The notes under the pieces: generated by a model
The model's input: only the letters and a program-made list of their open reading frames with translations
Database searches by the model: none
Told to the model about the DNA's origin: nothing
Position numbers and translations under genes: made by a program
Assembly: GCA_016795365.1 (NCBI GenBank)
Contig: JAEUHN010000041.1
Coordinates: 124,001-188,000, forward strand
DNA length: 64,000 nt
From: Verrucomicrobiaceae bacterium
GTDB lineage: Bacteria; Verrucomicrobiota; Verrucomicrobiia; Verrucomicrobiales; Verrucomicrobiaceae
Reading direction: 5' to 3'
Shown here: piece after piece, positions 44,001 to 52,141 of the stretch
How the letters are laid out: every line of letters begins with the position of its first letter
Position numbering within the stretch: position 1 is the stretch's first letter

Positions 44001-47000
44001 GACGCAGAGCGCCACCACCGTGCAGGTGCCAGGGCGGGCAATCGTGAATCCCGGCACCTACACCTTCCTGTGTCGGCCAGCGCTTGAAATTGACTTGAAA
44101 ACGGTGCCTGCCAACCTCGCCACCATCAGGCCTGGCGAAACGATCACGTATGAGCTCCAGGCAAAGAACTGGGGCATTAACAAGGTCACCACCGGCAAGG
44201 TGATCAGTCGCATACCCTACGGCACCAAATTGAAAAGTGCGCTCGCCGATGATGGATCTGGCACGGCGGCTGGGCCGGGGCCTGATACGATCCTCGGCAC
44301 CAGTGATGACGTCCCCTTCCGAAGTGGCGACTTCCTCGGCACTGCGCAACTCCCCCATGAACTCTCGGCGACCTCCAAGCCCGCCTACATTCTCAAGGAC
44401 CAGTTGCTCGTGTGGGATTTGGGTCAGGTCGATCCAGGGATGATGAAGACGGTGCGCTACTCCGTCACAGTCGCCACGGACATCGGCCAGGAATACTTCA
44501 GCAAGGCGCTGCTCAGGACGCTGACGATGGACAATACCAACTACAACTTCGTTGGCACGGCAAACACCGGGAAGCGCATCTTCGCCTTCGTGCCCATCAG
44601 TCCCACGCTGGCGGCACCCGCCAATGCCGATCCTTATTGGATGAATTCTGCCACCGGCAAAGCACCTCCGGTCAATATCGCCATCAGCACCAGCAATCCC
44701 TTGCCCAAGCCTAAGCTGCAGATCGTGAAGCATGTGCTGGGACCGCGCAATGAAGCGCTTGCCGACAAATATGCCCTGCTGCCCACTGACCAAGCCACCG
44801 CTGATGTGGCACCGAATGTGAAGCGTAATGACTGGCTCTGGTATGTCGAGAACGACAGCACCGTGCTCAACGATGCGGTCTGCAGCTACGCCTTGCATTA
44901 CTTCAACACCGGCGGCGCGACGGCTACGAACGTGCGTGTGAAGGACGTGATCCCCACGGGCATGACCTTCGTTGGCTTCCTGGCTAAAAACCGGGTGTTG
45001 ATGGGCAGCTATCCGTTCTCGCACTTCTATGATGCCGCAGGCAAGGAACTCGACATGAATGTGGTCGCGAACACCACGAAGGTGCGCAGCTTTGATCTCT
45101 ACGGCGGCGACCTCGCGATCGGAGAGGGGGGCTCGTTCATTTATCAATGCGTAGCTGCGGATGCGCTTGCTGCGGGCACCATCATCAGCAGCCTGTGCGG
45201 AGGCAAAAGCGGCACCAACTCCGGCCTCATCTACACGGCGAAGGCGGGTTATCATCTCACGGCGGACCAACTGCACTTCCCCGTCGATGGCAGTCCCGAG
45301 GCCGTGCATGTGAAGCTCACACCCAAGGTGGGTTTCGTGCTGCCAATCAAGGATGGCTGGAAGAGCGGCCATGGCATGGCCTACTCCGCATCGCCTCCTC
45401 CTGCGCCTGCTGCCAACGGCATCGCACCGCCCCCGACCGTCAGCGAGGATGACGAAGACAGCATCATGATCACCATGCCCTACGATGTGCGCGGCGATGC
45501 AGGTGCGGCTCCGTTGCCACCCTTGTCGAATGTGAAAATGAGCTTCCTGCTGCCGAAGGGCTACAAGACCGACGACTCTTACGTCAACAGCGAGAACAAC
45601 GTTAAGCTCAAGACATTGAACGCGGGCGCAGTCGTCGAAGGCAGCGGCTACGTCAGCGCCATCCGCCAAGCGGACGGCAGGATCAAAGTTACCTTCCCAC
45701 TTGATGACATTCCCTTTGCCTGGCCAACCGCACACATCATCTACGACCCGCTCTACAAGGCCACGCTGCTCAAGAACGGCGTCACGGTGGCTGGCGCAGA
45801 CATTGAGGTAAACCTCTCTGGGTTCTATGGCGGTGGCGGTGGTGTGATCTACAATTCGACTGCTGATGCCACGACGGACGTGGTAACCACGGCGACGCCG
45901 CATGGATGCCTGGCCGGGAATTGGGTGCAGTTCACGGTCCTGAATGGCGGCACGGGCTTGACCACTGGCACACCCTATGTCGTTCATTCCACCACATCGA
46001 CCACTACGCTCAAGCTCGCCGAGCGAGTAGGGGGAGCGCCGATAGACATCACCGCTAACGCTACCACCGGCACCAAACTGCAACGCTTGCCGGACAAGGC
46101 GATCCCACCGGTGAAGTCCTTCATCCACATCGACTCCCGCTCCGATGCGGACAAGGACAGCAAGTGCTTCGTGGGCCGATGCGCTCCGGTATCCGTGAAG
46201 CGTGGTGACATCTTCACCTACACCATCTTTATGGGCGGCCTGAGTTCCGTGGACATGGGAGCAGGCGATCTCGGCATCACTGTGCCAGTGGGTTGCGAGG
46301 CGATCAGCGCGACGAACTTCTACTACAACTGCGTTATCAAACCGAACTTTGGCACGCCCTACGAGTTTGGCGGCAAATACAGCACCATCACGCCTGCGGG
46401 CACCCTTTACCCGGCAGGCAGTCAAACAGACACCTTCCAGGAAGTGCGCTGGAGCACACCGAAGCCAGCAGGCACGGTCATCAAATGGAACATGCCGTTG
46501 TATGGGAACATCGGCGGCGCAGTGCAGCTTAAGTTGCGCGTGCTGGAGAGCTTCACGGGCAACGCGATCATCGACAAGACCTGCTACTTCAAACCCGTCA
46601 ACGCCATGCCCAAGTATGCGGGCGCGTCCGCTATTGTCGTGCGTGAAGGCGATGTGGACGGTCAGCTCGCTGAGATCCTGCAGCGGCATCTGCAAGGTGT
46701 GAAGTTCAAGCACAACCGCGGCGTCGAGAAGGAGATCACCAAGACGCTCGTGCTTGATGAAAACACCTGCGCCATCAGCATTGGCGGCGCGGACGTGCTG
46801 CAGTTCCTCAACGGCGTGAATCTCATTCCCCTGCCGAATGATCGCGTCATGCTCATCGGTCCGCCAGACCATGTCGTCGACGCCGCAGGAGGAACACTGG
46901 TGCTTCGCACGCTGGTGAACGACCCGATGATGCGCATCACCTGTGGCTTCGGCACCAGCGGCGCGGTGTCTCTTGTCAACATCCCTGGCTACACGGGTGT

Positions 47001-47565
47001 GACGGCGGCCAACCAAGTGCTCACCGACCTCGGCACTCCTGGCCTCAACGTGCTCGCCTCGAAAGTCGCGAACATCATCATCGGCGGTGGTAACAACCTC
47101 GTGAGATCAGGCGGCAGTAACTTCGCGGCTGCCGGGGTGAACGGAGCCAAAGCGCCCAAGCTGATGCTGCCAGGTGCTTTGGCGATCGATATCAACCAGG
47201 TCCTCACCGATGCGAAACTCGTCGGCCAGGATGGCCACAGCATCGTCGCGGGCGGTGGAGGCAACGCCACGACTGGCGAGGGCGGCCAGATGGTGGCACC
47301 GGGGGCCACAGGGCTGATTGGGAAGAACGGCGCAGCCGAGGTGCCAGCGAACGACGGTGCGGGCGTGATCGGCCAATCGGGCTCGGCAGTGCTCAGCCAC
47401 AATGGCAACGCTTTGATCGGAGGCGATGGGGCCTCCCTGATTGGGGGGGATGGGGCATCGATTCTTAACCAGGACAATGCAGGCCTGGTCGGCCAGGATG
47501 GCCACAGCTTCATTGGCACTGGCGTCGGCACGATGACGAGCGTGAGCACCGGAAGTGGCAAGTGA
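41008..47565 (+). CDS. giant secreted protein with FG-GAP repeats, DUF11-like repeats and octapeptide C-terminus (giant 2)
   Basis: 2,185 residues. The ATG at 41008 begins a signal peptide (MKSYLALTLLVLTSFVHA); the frame extends to a TTG at 40897. Residues about 130-600 are VCBS/FG-GAP-type propeller repeats with Ca2+-loop motifs (DYDKDGRLDLA, DVTGDGFADVV, DVTGDGRADAI, DLNRDRFPEVV). About 640-1550 are DUF11-like beta-sandwich repeats (VHYGEFITYRMRLTNRGKTA; LNDAVCSYALHYFNTGGATA). A tail-fibre-like module is near 1612-1695, more beta domains follow, and octapeptide units occupy 2071-2086 and 2103-2167. It shares the DUF11-like, tail-fibre-like and octapeptide parts with giant 1 but has FG-GAP repeats in place of the lectin and LamG domains. 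No catalytic residues are seen. Site E precedes it; it is convergent with the RraA-like gene, 15 bases away. Confidence 0.88.
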   Translation: MKSYLALTLLVLTSFVHAVDTTPPTLNITHTWIEKAGTRSNFKMLLDPKDETGLLPVTFGTPPPTNNTIWFRSALNNPNANLSALPWNWWPWQRGVPFEIGFTCTACVIELQARDAAGNASAVQRRVFQSPFPYSTAPDTDVKLGSPTTVGSAALDCRGLFSGNLDGQGFTDLLQVDRTTGVVTAKLQPSAAPFPLVDQTLLTLTANTIEDSAAADYDKDGRLDLAMIVSGALRLYHNDGLNGSNQLAFTEVTVNAGALNGTTLSTITGVAFGDITGEGKPEILLSGVNGSNETIMAWLDNNSQFTFLSGNKCPAPSASTAGRVAVGDVTGDGFADVVMIDPGQSGVLLFQNDGTGILMGEDRTNAADRPIATQTGGNFGALVPKSLAVGDVTGDGRADAIVMVNWLGSTNGNDSNDVRMHQFWQLLDSRGRVPFHASGTMLLGQSSASDFIVASESARLALTAPPLVSGNTVSQGAPASLWKFLGGDPSNPANWQTNDLDAPSDVLLQDLNRDRFPEVVLTSQFEPGTGDAGGVRAYQVKSTLNATNQLTSFDLQEVAVPTNSLNPHRLAAARWALNKASSIIVAHNDSPGLVWIFNTGSETSSTAPVAIIGATTVDTDPDGTDGPNGIPVYTAFPTSLITYTLTIINNTASPLTNAVIDSLLPPAVTPEDLGGGTVVASSTSNYVRWTETVPANTSLTKQFTARVKSTALVASIIQPKNNIKYGTTNVSSYMPKVTVDEPITFALLSANSTSDPAATIVHYGEFITYRMRLTNRGKTAITNTVIGMNMPVGSIFDGPVSPVPGTTQVVNTAKTRIDITVTSLAPESYQDVFVNVEARGADNSLITNSTMTAQRPSGSKRTLAAVKTTIKPAIDVEWYSVYSEFSPRDQSAGEPLKGTQVHFGEIIRYRPKLVNRSANAQLNVKLGIPVPVSTIFDGPVSTIPGMTYVVPTNKSRIDFTITNFPGSTYNPDGTLNTLSTNTDARLDVECRAADYVNVTQSATTVQVPGRAIVNPGTYTFLCRPALEIDLKTVPANLATIRPGETITYELQAKNWGINKVTTGKVISRIPYGTKLKSALADDGSGTAAGPGPDTILGTSDDVPFRSGDFLGTAQLPHELSATSKPAYILKDQLLVWDLGQVDPGMMKTVRYSVTVATDIGQEYFSKALLRTLTMDNTNYNFVGTANTGKRIFAFVPISPTLAAPANADPYWMNSATGKAPPVNIAISTSNPLPKPKLQIVKHVLGPRNEALADKYALLPTDQATADVAPNVKRNDWLWYVENDSTVLNDAVCSYALHYFNTGGATATNVRVKDVIPTGMTFVGFLAKNRVLMGSYPFSHFYDAAGKELDMNVVANTTKVRSFDLYGGDLAIGEGGSFIYQCVAADALAAGTIISSLCGGKSGTNSGLIYTAKAGYHLTADQLHFPVDGSPEAVHVKLTPKVGFVLPIKDGWKSGHGMAYSASPPPAPAANGIAPPPTVSEDDEDSIMITMPYDVRGDAGAAPLPPLSNVKMSFLLPKGYKTDDSYVNSENNVKLKTLNAGAVVEGSGYVSAIRQADGRIKVTFPLDDIPFAWPTAHIIYDPLYKATLLKNGVTVAGADIEVNLSGFYGGGGGVIYNSTADATTDVVTTATPHGCLAGNWVQFTVLNGGTGLTTGTPYVVHSTTSTTTLKLAERVGGAPIDITANATTGTKLQRLPDKAIPPVKSFIHIDSRSDADKDSKCFVGRCAPVSVKRGDIFTYTIFMGGLSSVDMGAGDLGITVPVGCEAISATNFYYNCVIKPNFGTPYEFGGKYSTITPAGTLYPAGSQTDTFQEVRWSTPKPAGTVIKWNMPLYGNIGGAVQLKLRVLESFTGNAIIDKTCYFKPVNAMPKYAGASAIVVREGDVDGQLAEILQRHLQGVKFKHNRGVEKEITKTLVLDENTCAISIGGADVLQFLNGVNLIPLPNDRVMLIGPPDHVVDAAGGTLVLRTLVNDPMMRITCGFGTSGAVSLVNIPGYTGVTAANQVLTDLGTPGLNVLASKVANIIIGGGNNLVRSGGSNFAAAGVNGAKAPKLMLPGALAIDINQVLTDAKLVGQDGHSIVAGGGGNATTGEGGQMVAPGATGLIGKNGAAEVPANDGAGVIGQSGSAVLSHNGNALIGGDGASLIGGDGASILNQDNAGLVGQDGHSFIGTGVGTMTSVSTGSGK
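47218..47508 (+). repeat. octapeptide repeat array in giant 2
   Basis: Residues 2071-2086 (LVGQDGHS, IVAGGGGN) and 2103-2167: LIGKNGAA, a nine-residue EVPANDGAG, VIGQSGSA, VLSHNGNA, two LIGGDGAS, ILNQDNAG, LVGQDGHS. The units are more divergent than those of giant 1 but clearly share its consensus, and end 18 residues before the C-terminus. Confidence 0.88.
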
Positions 47566-47580
47566 ATCGGCGCGAAACGC

Positions 47581-48324
47581 TCACCACTCGCCTTCCCGCG
47601 TGAACTTTGTTTTCACGTTCTTGCTGAACTCGCCAATCGAACTGCCGAGATTGGCGAGCACTTGATCGGTGCTCAGCCCTGCGCTGCTCCGGGCGGCGGG
47701 GATGACAGTGTTGCATTCGTTAGCGTCCATGAAGCGGGCAGCGTCGAGCAGGTTCGGTGCCTCATCGGGGTTGATGACGATGAACCCGTGCTTATCCGCG
47801 TGGATGAGATCACCGGGCTTGATCTTGGTGCCAAAGACTTCCACCTCGCAGTTCCAGCTCACCGGATGCACATGCGCGTGACCTACGCAGAGGCGACGAG
47901 CGAGCGCTTTGAAGCCCGCGTTGGTCATCTCATCGACATCGCGGATCGCACCGTCAGTGATGGTGCCCACGCAGCCGAGCGCGCGGTGGATGTTGCTGTT
48001 CACTTCGCCCCAGAACGAGCCGATGACGCGCGGCTTGTCGAGGTCCTGCACGATGACAATTTTCGGCCCCGGCACGCCGGCGATGTAACGACGATACTCG
48101 TCACCGGCGTTCGGATTCGCTGCGCGATGCGACTTATTGCTCGGCTCGATCACGATGGTCACCGCGTAGCCCACAATGGGGCCCATCTGCGGCATGAAGT
48201 CGCGTGTCTCTTCGTTGTTGAAGGCGTCGGCGGCCGGATCGCGCTTGGTGATCTGTTCCCAGCCATTGTAGATGGTGGGAGTGTTCCAGCGCTTGAGTTG
48301 GAGGAGTTCGGAGTGAGGCAGCAT
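47581..48324 (-). CDS. RraA-like / HMG-aldolase family protein
   Basis: 247 residues. It contains the RraA fold signature GTITDGAIRDVDEM, with the Arg and Asp of the G-x-x-D-G-x-x-R-D motif that in 4-hydroxy-4-methyl-2-oxoglutarate aldolases bind Mg2+ and pyruvate. It also has PGDLIHADKHGFIVIN. Family members include RNase E inhibitor RraA, HMG/CHA aldolases and proteins once called dimethylmenaquinone methyltransferases; in an organism with sulfatases and glycan genes a small-molecule aldolase or lyase is the likelier role. It starts 4 bases after the end of a small ORF, itself coupled to the PhoD-like gene, so all three may be one transcript. Confidence 0.85.
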   Translation of the reverse strand: MLPHSELLQLKRWNTPTIYNGWEQITKRDPAADAFNNEETRDFMPQMGPIVGYAVTIVIEPSNKSHRAANPNAGDEYRRYIAGVPGPKIVIVQDLDKPRVIGSFWGEVNSNIHRALGCVGTITDGAIRDVDEMTNAGFKALARRLCVGHAHVHPVSWNCEVEVFGTKIKPGDLIHADKHGFIVINPDEAPNLLDAARFMDANECNTVIPAARSSAGLSTDQVLANLGSSIGEFSKNVKTKFTREGEW

Positions 48325-48328
48325 GAGT

Positions 48329-48544
48329 TTAGAGGCGGCGGAGTTGGAGATGCTTGAGGTCCATGACTTCGGTGCCAGTCATGGTGGCGGATTGGTTATT
48401 CGGAGCGCAGAAAGGGTTCACAAAGATGTGATCAAAGCGCAAGCTCTCGCGTCCGAACTTGTCGATCTGTGGCGCGATGTCATGCGGGTTGCCGTGAATG
48501 GAGAAGTCGCCGCGATCGTGAGTGCGAATGCTTTCATGATTCAA
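48329..48544 (-). CDS. small ORF of 71 codons, translationally coupled position
   Basis: Starts at a TTG that overlaps the stop of the PhoD-like gene (TTGA) and ends 4 bases before the ATG of the RraA-like gene. The product has a normal composition (SIHGNPHDIAP; FVNPFCAPNNQSATMTGTEV; MDLKHLQLRRL) rather than the Arg-rich look of shadow frames. I do not recognise it. The spacing argues for a real gene in the operon; a rare start codon and small size argue against it. It could also be a decayed remnant of a longer gene. Confidence 0.35.
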   Translation of the reverse strand: MNHESIRTHDRGDFSIHGNPHDIAPQIDKFGRESLRFDHIFVNPFCAPNNQSATMTGTEVMDLKHLQLRRL

Positions 48545-50532
48545 ATCGACACCTTGAGTTCACCTGCCTCGGCCTTGGGTTTGGCCTCCGCTTTCAAAGT
48601 TTGTGCGTCGGGTTTGTCGTGTCCCACCTTGATCGTGTGGGTGCCCAATGAATAGACCCGTGGCTGGAAGCGGTCGCCTTGCACACGCACGGTGTAGAGG
48701 ACTTCGCCGCTGCTGTCTTCGATCACTTGCACCACCGGATTCGCCACGTCTTTGAACACGAGCGTTGGCAGATGTCCCGCCACCTTGCGGCCATCGTTGG
48801 CATCCATCTCGACGGTGATCGGCCAGCCAGGGAACTGAGCGCGCGTGCCGTCCTGCACATGCGCGAATCGCGGCCAGCACTCGAAGGTGATCTGCCGCGT
48901 TTTCTTGTTGAAGCGGGCGATGCCGTAGCCATCCGCGCGCTGCCTTTCGTCCTGAATGTCCGCAGGGTTCGCGTAGGCCATCATGCTGATCTTGTTGCCC
49001 AGGCCATCGTGGAAATCACCGGTCCAGGGCAAAGGACTGCCGGGCACGGGATTGGGTCCCGGCTTCTCATCGAGCGGATGCCACCAGCGGCCATAGATCG
49101 TGTTCACCAGCGCGGGACTCGTGAAGCCGTAGGGTCCATCACCAAACTCCTTGATCCCCAGCTTCACAACAACCGCAAGATGCTGATCGCCACAAAGGTG
49201 CACGGCCCAGGCACGACGCATGATCTCCAGCGCACGATTGCGCGGGGTCTGCGGCCAGCCATTGCAATCGAGGTCAGCGAGCAGCCGGCTGTCGCGTCCA
49301 CCATGCATGTGCACCGCACCGCAGAAGGCGGTCTGCGAGAGCACCGCCTTCATCTCCGCGCCTGTCCAGTCCTGCGTCCACGCGTTGAGGAACTTCTCCT
49401 GGCGTTCGCCTAACAACTGGAGGCCAGGCAAATCGATCGTCTTCGGATCATACGAGGGATCATTGATGTGATCGGGGCGTGGTCCCATCTGGGGTATCTT
49501 GCCAGCCGGTCCGCTTTTGAACTTGCGATCCTCCAGGATGGCGAAGTCGATGCCACCCACATTCATGCGTGTGAAGTAAACCGTGATGCCGCGCTCCACG
49601 TTCGCCGGGTCCACCGGATCAGGCAGATGCCAGGACTGCTGCCGCTGCACCTGATTCACATAAGCAACCGGGTAACGATAGCCGCCGTCAGCGTCGCCTT
49701 CGATCTTCGACTGCTTGCCGTTCTCACCCCACAGATTGCCATGCCCCACATCGTGGTCGTCGGGAATGCTGATCGTTGGCCGGTCGCGCATGATGTCGCG
49801 GAACTGAAGACCAAACTCGATCCAGCCCGCCGTGTGCTCCGTGTGACGATAGGTCTGATCACCGGCAAAGAAGAGCACGTCAGGATTCTGGGCGCGGAGG
49901 TTGTCGATGATCTCGGGACGCAGCCCCGTCGTGCGGCTGGAGTTGCACGACATGTTGGCGATCACGATCTCCTCCTTGTCGATGGGATCGCGACGAATGA
50001 GCCCGTCAAAAATCGCCTTCTCGCCATGCCGAACCCGATACGGCACGTCCTTTGTCGCATCCCACTTCTCGATGCGGAAGTGCGCATCCCAGCCTGGATA
50101 CAAGACCTCGCTCTTCGCGATCTCCTGCCACTGGCCCTCGCGTTTCAACTCCAGGCGTGCCTCGCGCACTTCGCCAGGCTTCAGAGGGAAGAGTTGAGCT
50201 GTCATCTTCAGCACACCGTTCTGCTGCGTGTAAACGGCAAACGCCACCACCTGATCACGCGGCACATCCATTGAGGGCGGCGCAGGCTGGCCACCGCCTT
50301 TCCCTTTGCCCTTGCCCTTTCCTTTGGCTCCGGCCTTCGGCTGGGCAGCCATGGAGCCCTTTGTCCACCACTCGCCGGTGGCCAATGAATCCAGGTTGGG
50401 AAATTCAGCACCAAAGGGCTGCACAGCATCCGCAGCGGGCAGCGTCTGCGGTTTGACCACCAGCGCGCCCAGACTGGCGGCAGTGAGCTTGAGAGCGTGA
50501 CGACGAGTAACAGCGTGTTCGTTCTTCTTCAT
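48541..50532 (-). CDS. PhoD-like alkaline phosphatase/phosphodiesterase, Tat-exported
   Basis: 663 residues. The N-terminus TRRHALKLTAASLGALVV has the twin-arginine and hydrophobic stretch of a Tat signal; the ATG at 50532 is used. A lysine/glycine-rich spacer, KGKGKGKGKGGG, lies near residue 70. The catalytic domain has FFAGDQTYRH, SIPDDHDVGHGNLWGENG and HLCGDQHLAVV, which are the metallophosphoesterase motifs of PhoD-type enzymes (Fe3+/Ca2+ in characterised members). It probably releases phosphate from organic esters in the periplasm. It follows the sulfatase gene 19 bases downstream in the same direction, so the two hydrolases are probably co-expressed. Confidence 0.87.
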   Translation of the reverse strand: MKKNEHAVTRRHALKLTAASLGALVVKPQTLPAADAVQPFGAEFPNLDSLATGEWWTKGSMAAQPKAGAKGKGKGKGKGGGQPAPPSMDVPRDQVVAFAVYTQQNGVLKMTAQLFPLKPGEVREARLELKREGQWQEIAKSEVLYPGWDAHFRIEKWDATKDVPYRVRHGEKAIFDGLIRRDPIDKEEIVIANMSCNSSRTTGLRPEIIDNLRAQNPDVLFFAGDQTYRHTEHTAGWIEFGLQFRDIMRDRPTISIPDDHDVGHGNLWGENGKQSKIEGDADGGYRYPVAYVNQVQRQQSWHLPDPVDPANVERGITVYFTRMNVGGIDFAILEDRKFKSGPAGKIPQMGPRPDHINDPSYDPKTIDLPGLQLLGERQEKFLNAWTQDWTGAEMKAVLSQTAFCGAVHMHGGRDSRLLADLDCNGWPQTPRNRALEIMRRAWAVHLCGDQHLAVVVKLGIKEFGDGPYGFTSPALVNTIYGRWWHPLDEKPGPNPVPGSPLPWTGDFHDGLGNKISMMAYANPADIQDERQRADGYGIARFNKKTRQITFECWPRFAHVQDGTRAQFPGWPITVEMDANDGRKVAGHLPTLVFKDVANPVVQVIEDSSGEVLYTVRVQGDRFQPRVYSLGTHTIKVGHDKPDAQTLKAEAKPKAEAGELKVSI

Positions 50533-50551
50533 AATTTTGTCAGCGTGATGT

Positions 50552-51997
50552 CTATTCCCCTTTGGCCTTTCCCTTGCCTTTGCCCTTGGCCTTACGAGAA
50601 CCACGTTGATCCATGGGCAGCAAGGCACCGCCGCGCTTGTTCATCTCGGCATCGCACAAGACGCGCATCTTCTGCAAGGCGTCGGCGTGCGCGGGATCAG
50701 AAGCAAAATTCTTCAACTCATCGCGATCGGCTTCGAGGTCGTGCAGGAACTCGTATGCGGGCTTTTGATCGAAGTAGCGCGCATACACATATCGCTGATC
50801 GCGGATGCCTTCCCACGTCAGCGTGGGCGCGAGGTCAAGGTGCTCGCAGAAGAAGAACGTGCGCCAGTCCGTGACGCTCTGGCCATCAACGAACTCGCGC
50901 AGACTGCGCCCCTCGTAACGCGCAGGCTTCTGCACGCCTGCGTAGTCGAGCATCGTCGCGGGCAGATCGACATTGAGCACGAGGTCATCGACCACACGTC
51001 CGCGCTTCTCCTTCGCCACGCGCGGGTCATAGATGACCATCGGCACGCGCAGCGACTCCTCGTAGTGCGACCATTTTCCCTGAAAGCCGCGATCGCCGAG
51101 GTAGTAGCCGTTGTCGGCTGAGTAAACGATGACCGTGTTGTCCGCCAGCCCGGCCGCTTCCAGGGCCGCAAGCACGCGCGCGATACCTTTGTCGATGCCG
51201 CTGATCATGCGGTAGTAGGCACGCACATTGGTCTCATACTTCTCTAACGTGTCGTAGCCCCAGAACCAGCGCTCGCGATTGATCGAGTCCTTCAGGAACT
51301 GCGGATGCGCGTCGAAGATGGACGCTGCACCAAGTCGTGCTGGCGGGATGCTGCGATCCTCATACATGCCATCGGTGGACTGCGGCCACGGATACAAGCC
51401 GATGCCCGGGCGGTGATCGTTGTCCTCGGCATGAGCGGCATTGAACCAGAGATTCAGACAGAACGGTTTGTCCTTGGGCTGCGACTTGATGAACTCGATG
51501 CCCTTGTCGCACACGATGTCGGTCTCGTGCTTTTTCGTGCCGTCGGGCATCGTCTTGAAATACGGATTCCGCGTCACTGCTTCATACACATCGTAGTGTT
51601 CCTCGGGCTTGAAGCCAGGCGGCGCGATCATGTGCCACTTGCCGATGTGCCCGGTGCGATAGCCCGCGCCTCGCAGCACCTCGGGGAACATCGTGGTCAG
51701 TGCCTCCGGCTTCACCGTGGGGATCGACTTTGGCTCCGCATGACTTCTCGCCCACTGCCCCGTAAGCACCACTGCGCGGCTAACCCAGCACACAGCCGTG
51801 GTGACATGCGCACTGCTGAACCGCACTCCCTGCTCTGCGAGACGATCAATCGTCGGCGTGCGCACGATGTCGTGCCCCGCGCAGCTCAGCGTGTCCCAGC
51901 GCTGATCATCAGCTAAGAGGAAGAGGATGTTGGGCCGCGGTGCCGCGAAGGAGGCGGTGAGACTGAATGCGAGTGATAGCGTGAGGAGAAACTTCAT
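50552..51997 (-). CDS. secreted type I sulfatase-like protein (CWVSR active-site variant)
   Basis: 481 residues with a signal peptide (MKFLLTLSLAFSLTASFA). The alkaline-phosphatase-superfamily fold is clear: PNILFLLADDQRWD at 22-35, supplying metal-binding Asp residues; HIGKWHM; and SADNGYYLGDRGFQGKWSHYEESL, with metal-binding Asp and Asn. The site that is converted to formylglycine usually reads C-x-P/A-S-R; here it is C70-W-V-S-R. Cys and Arg are kept, so maturation is possible but not certain. The C-terminus is KAKGKGKGKAKGE, a Lys/Gly tail similar to the spacer in the adjacent PhoD-like protein. It probably desulfates polysaccharides outside the cytoplasm. It is the first gene of the sulfatase-PhoD-RraA cluster and divergent from 52142. 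Confidence 0.87.
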   Translation of the reverse strand: MKFLLTLSLAFSLTASFAAPRPNILFLLADDQRWDTLSCAGHDIVRTPTIDRLAEQGVRFSSAHVTTAVCWVSRAVVLTGQWARSHAEPKSIPTVKPEALTTMFPEVLRGAGYRTGHIGKWHMIAPPGFKPEEHYDVYEAVTRNPYFKTMPDGTKKHETDIVCDKGIEFIKSQPKDKPFCLNLWFNAAHAEDNDHRPGIGLYPWPQSTDGMYEDRSIPPARLGAASIFDAHPQFLKDSINRERWFWGYDTLEKYETNVRAYYRMISGIDKGIARVLAALEAAGLADNTVIVYSADNGYYLGDRGFQGKWSHYEESLRVPMVIYDPRVAKEKRGRVVDDLVLNVDLPATMLDYAGVQKPARYEGRSLREFVDGQSVTDWRTFFFCEHLDLAPTLTWEGIRDQRYVYARYFDQKPAYEFLHDLEADRDELKNFASDPAHADALQKMRVLCDAEMNKRGGALLPMDQRGSRKAKGKGKGKAKGE

Positions 51998-52141
51998 GTG
52001 CGAGGCGGAGAACGTGGCGAGGATGGCGAGCGGAGCAGGCCACTCAAACGTGGAGACGCGCGATTTGTGTCAGGCGTTTGCACGGATGGCGAACGACAAC
52101 TGTGGCTCGACATCAGCCGAGTCCATCGCTTTGATCACGGG

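Noticed and set aside
43870-47016. A 1,048-codon open frame on the minus strand inside giant 2
   Set aside because: It lies antisense to a well supported gene; its product is rich in Arg, His, Val and Asp as expected from the reverse of GC-rich codons, and shows no domain.
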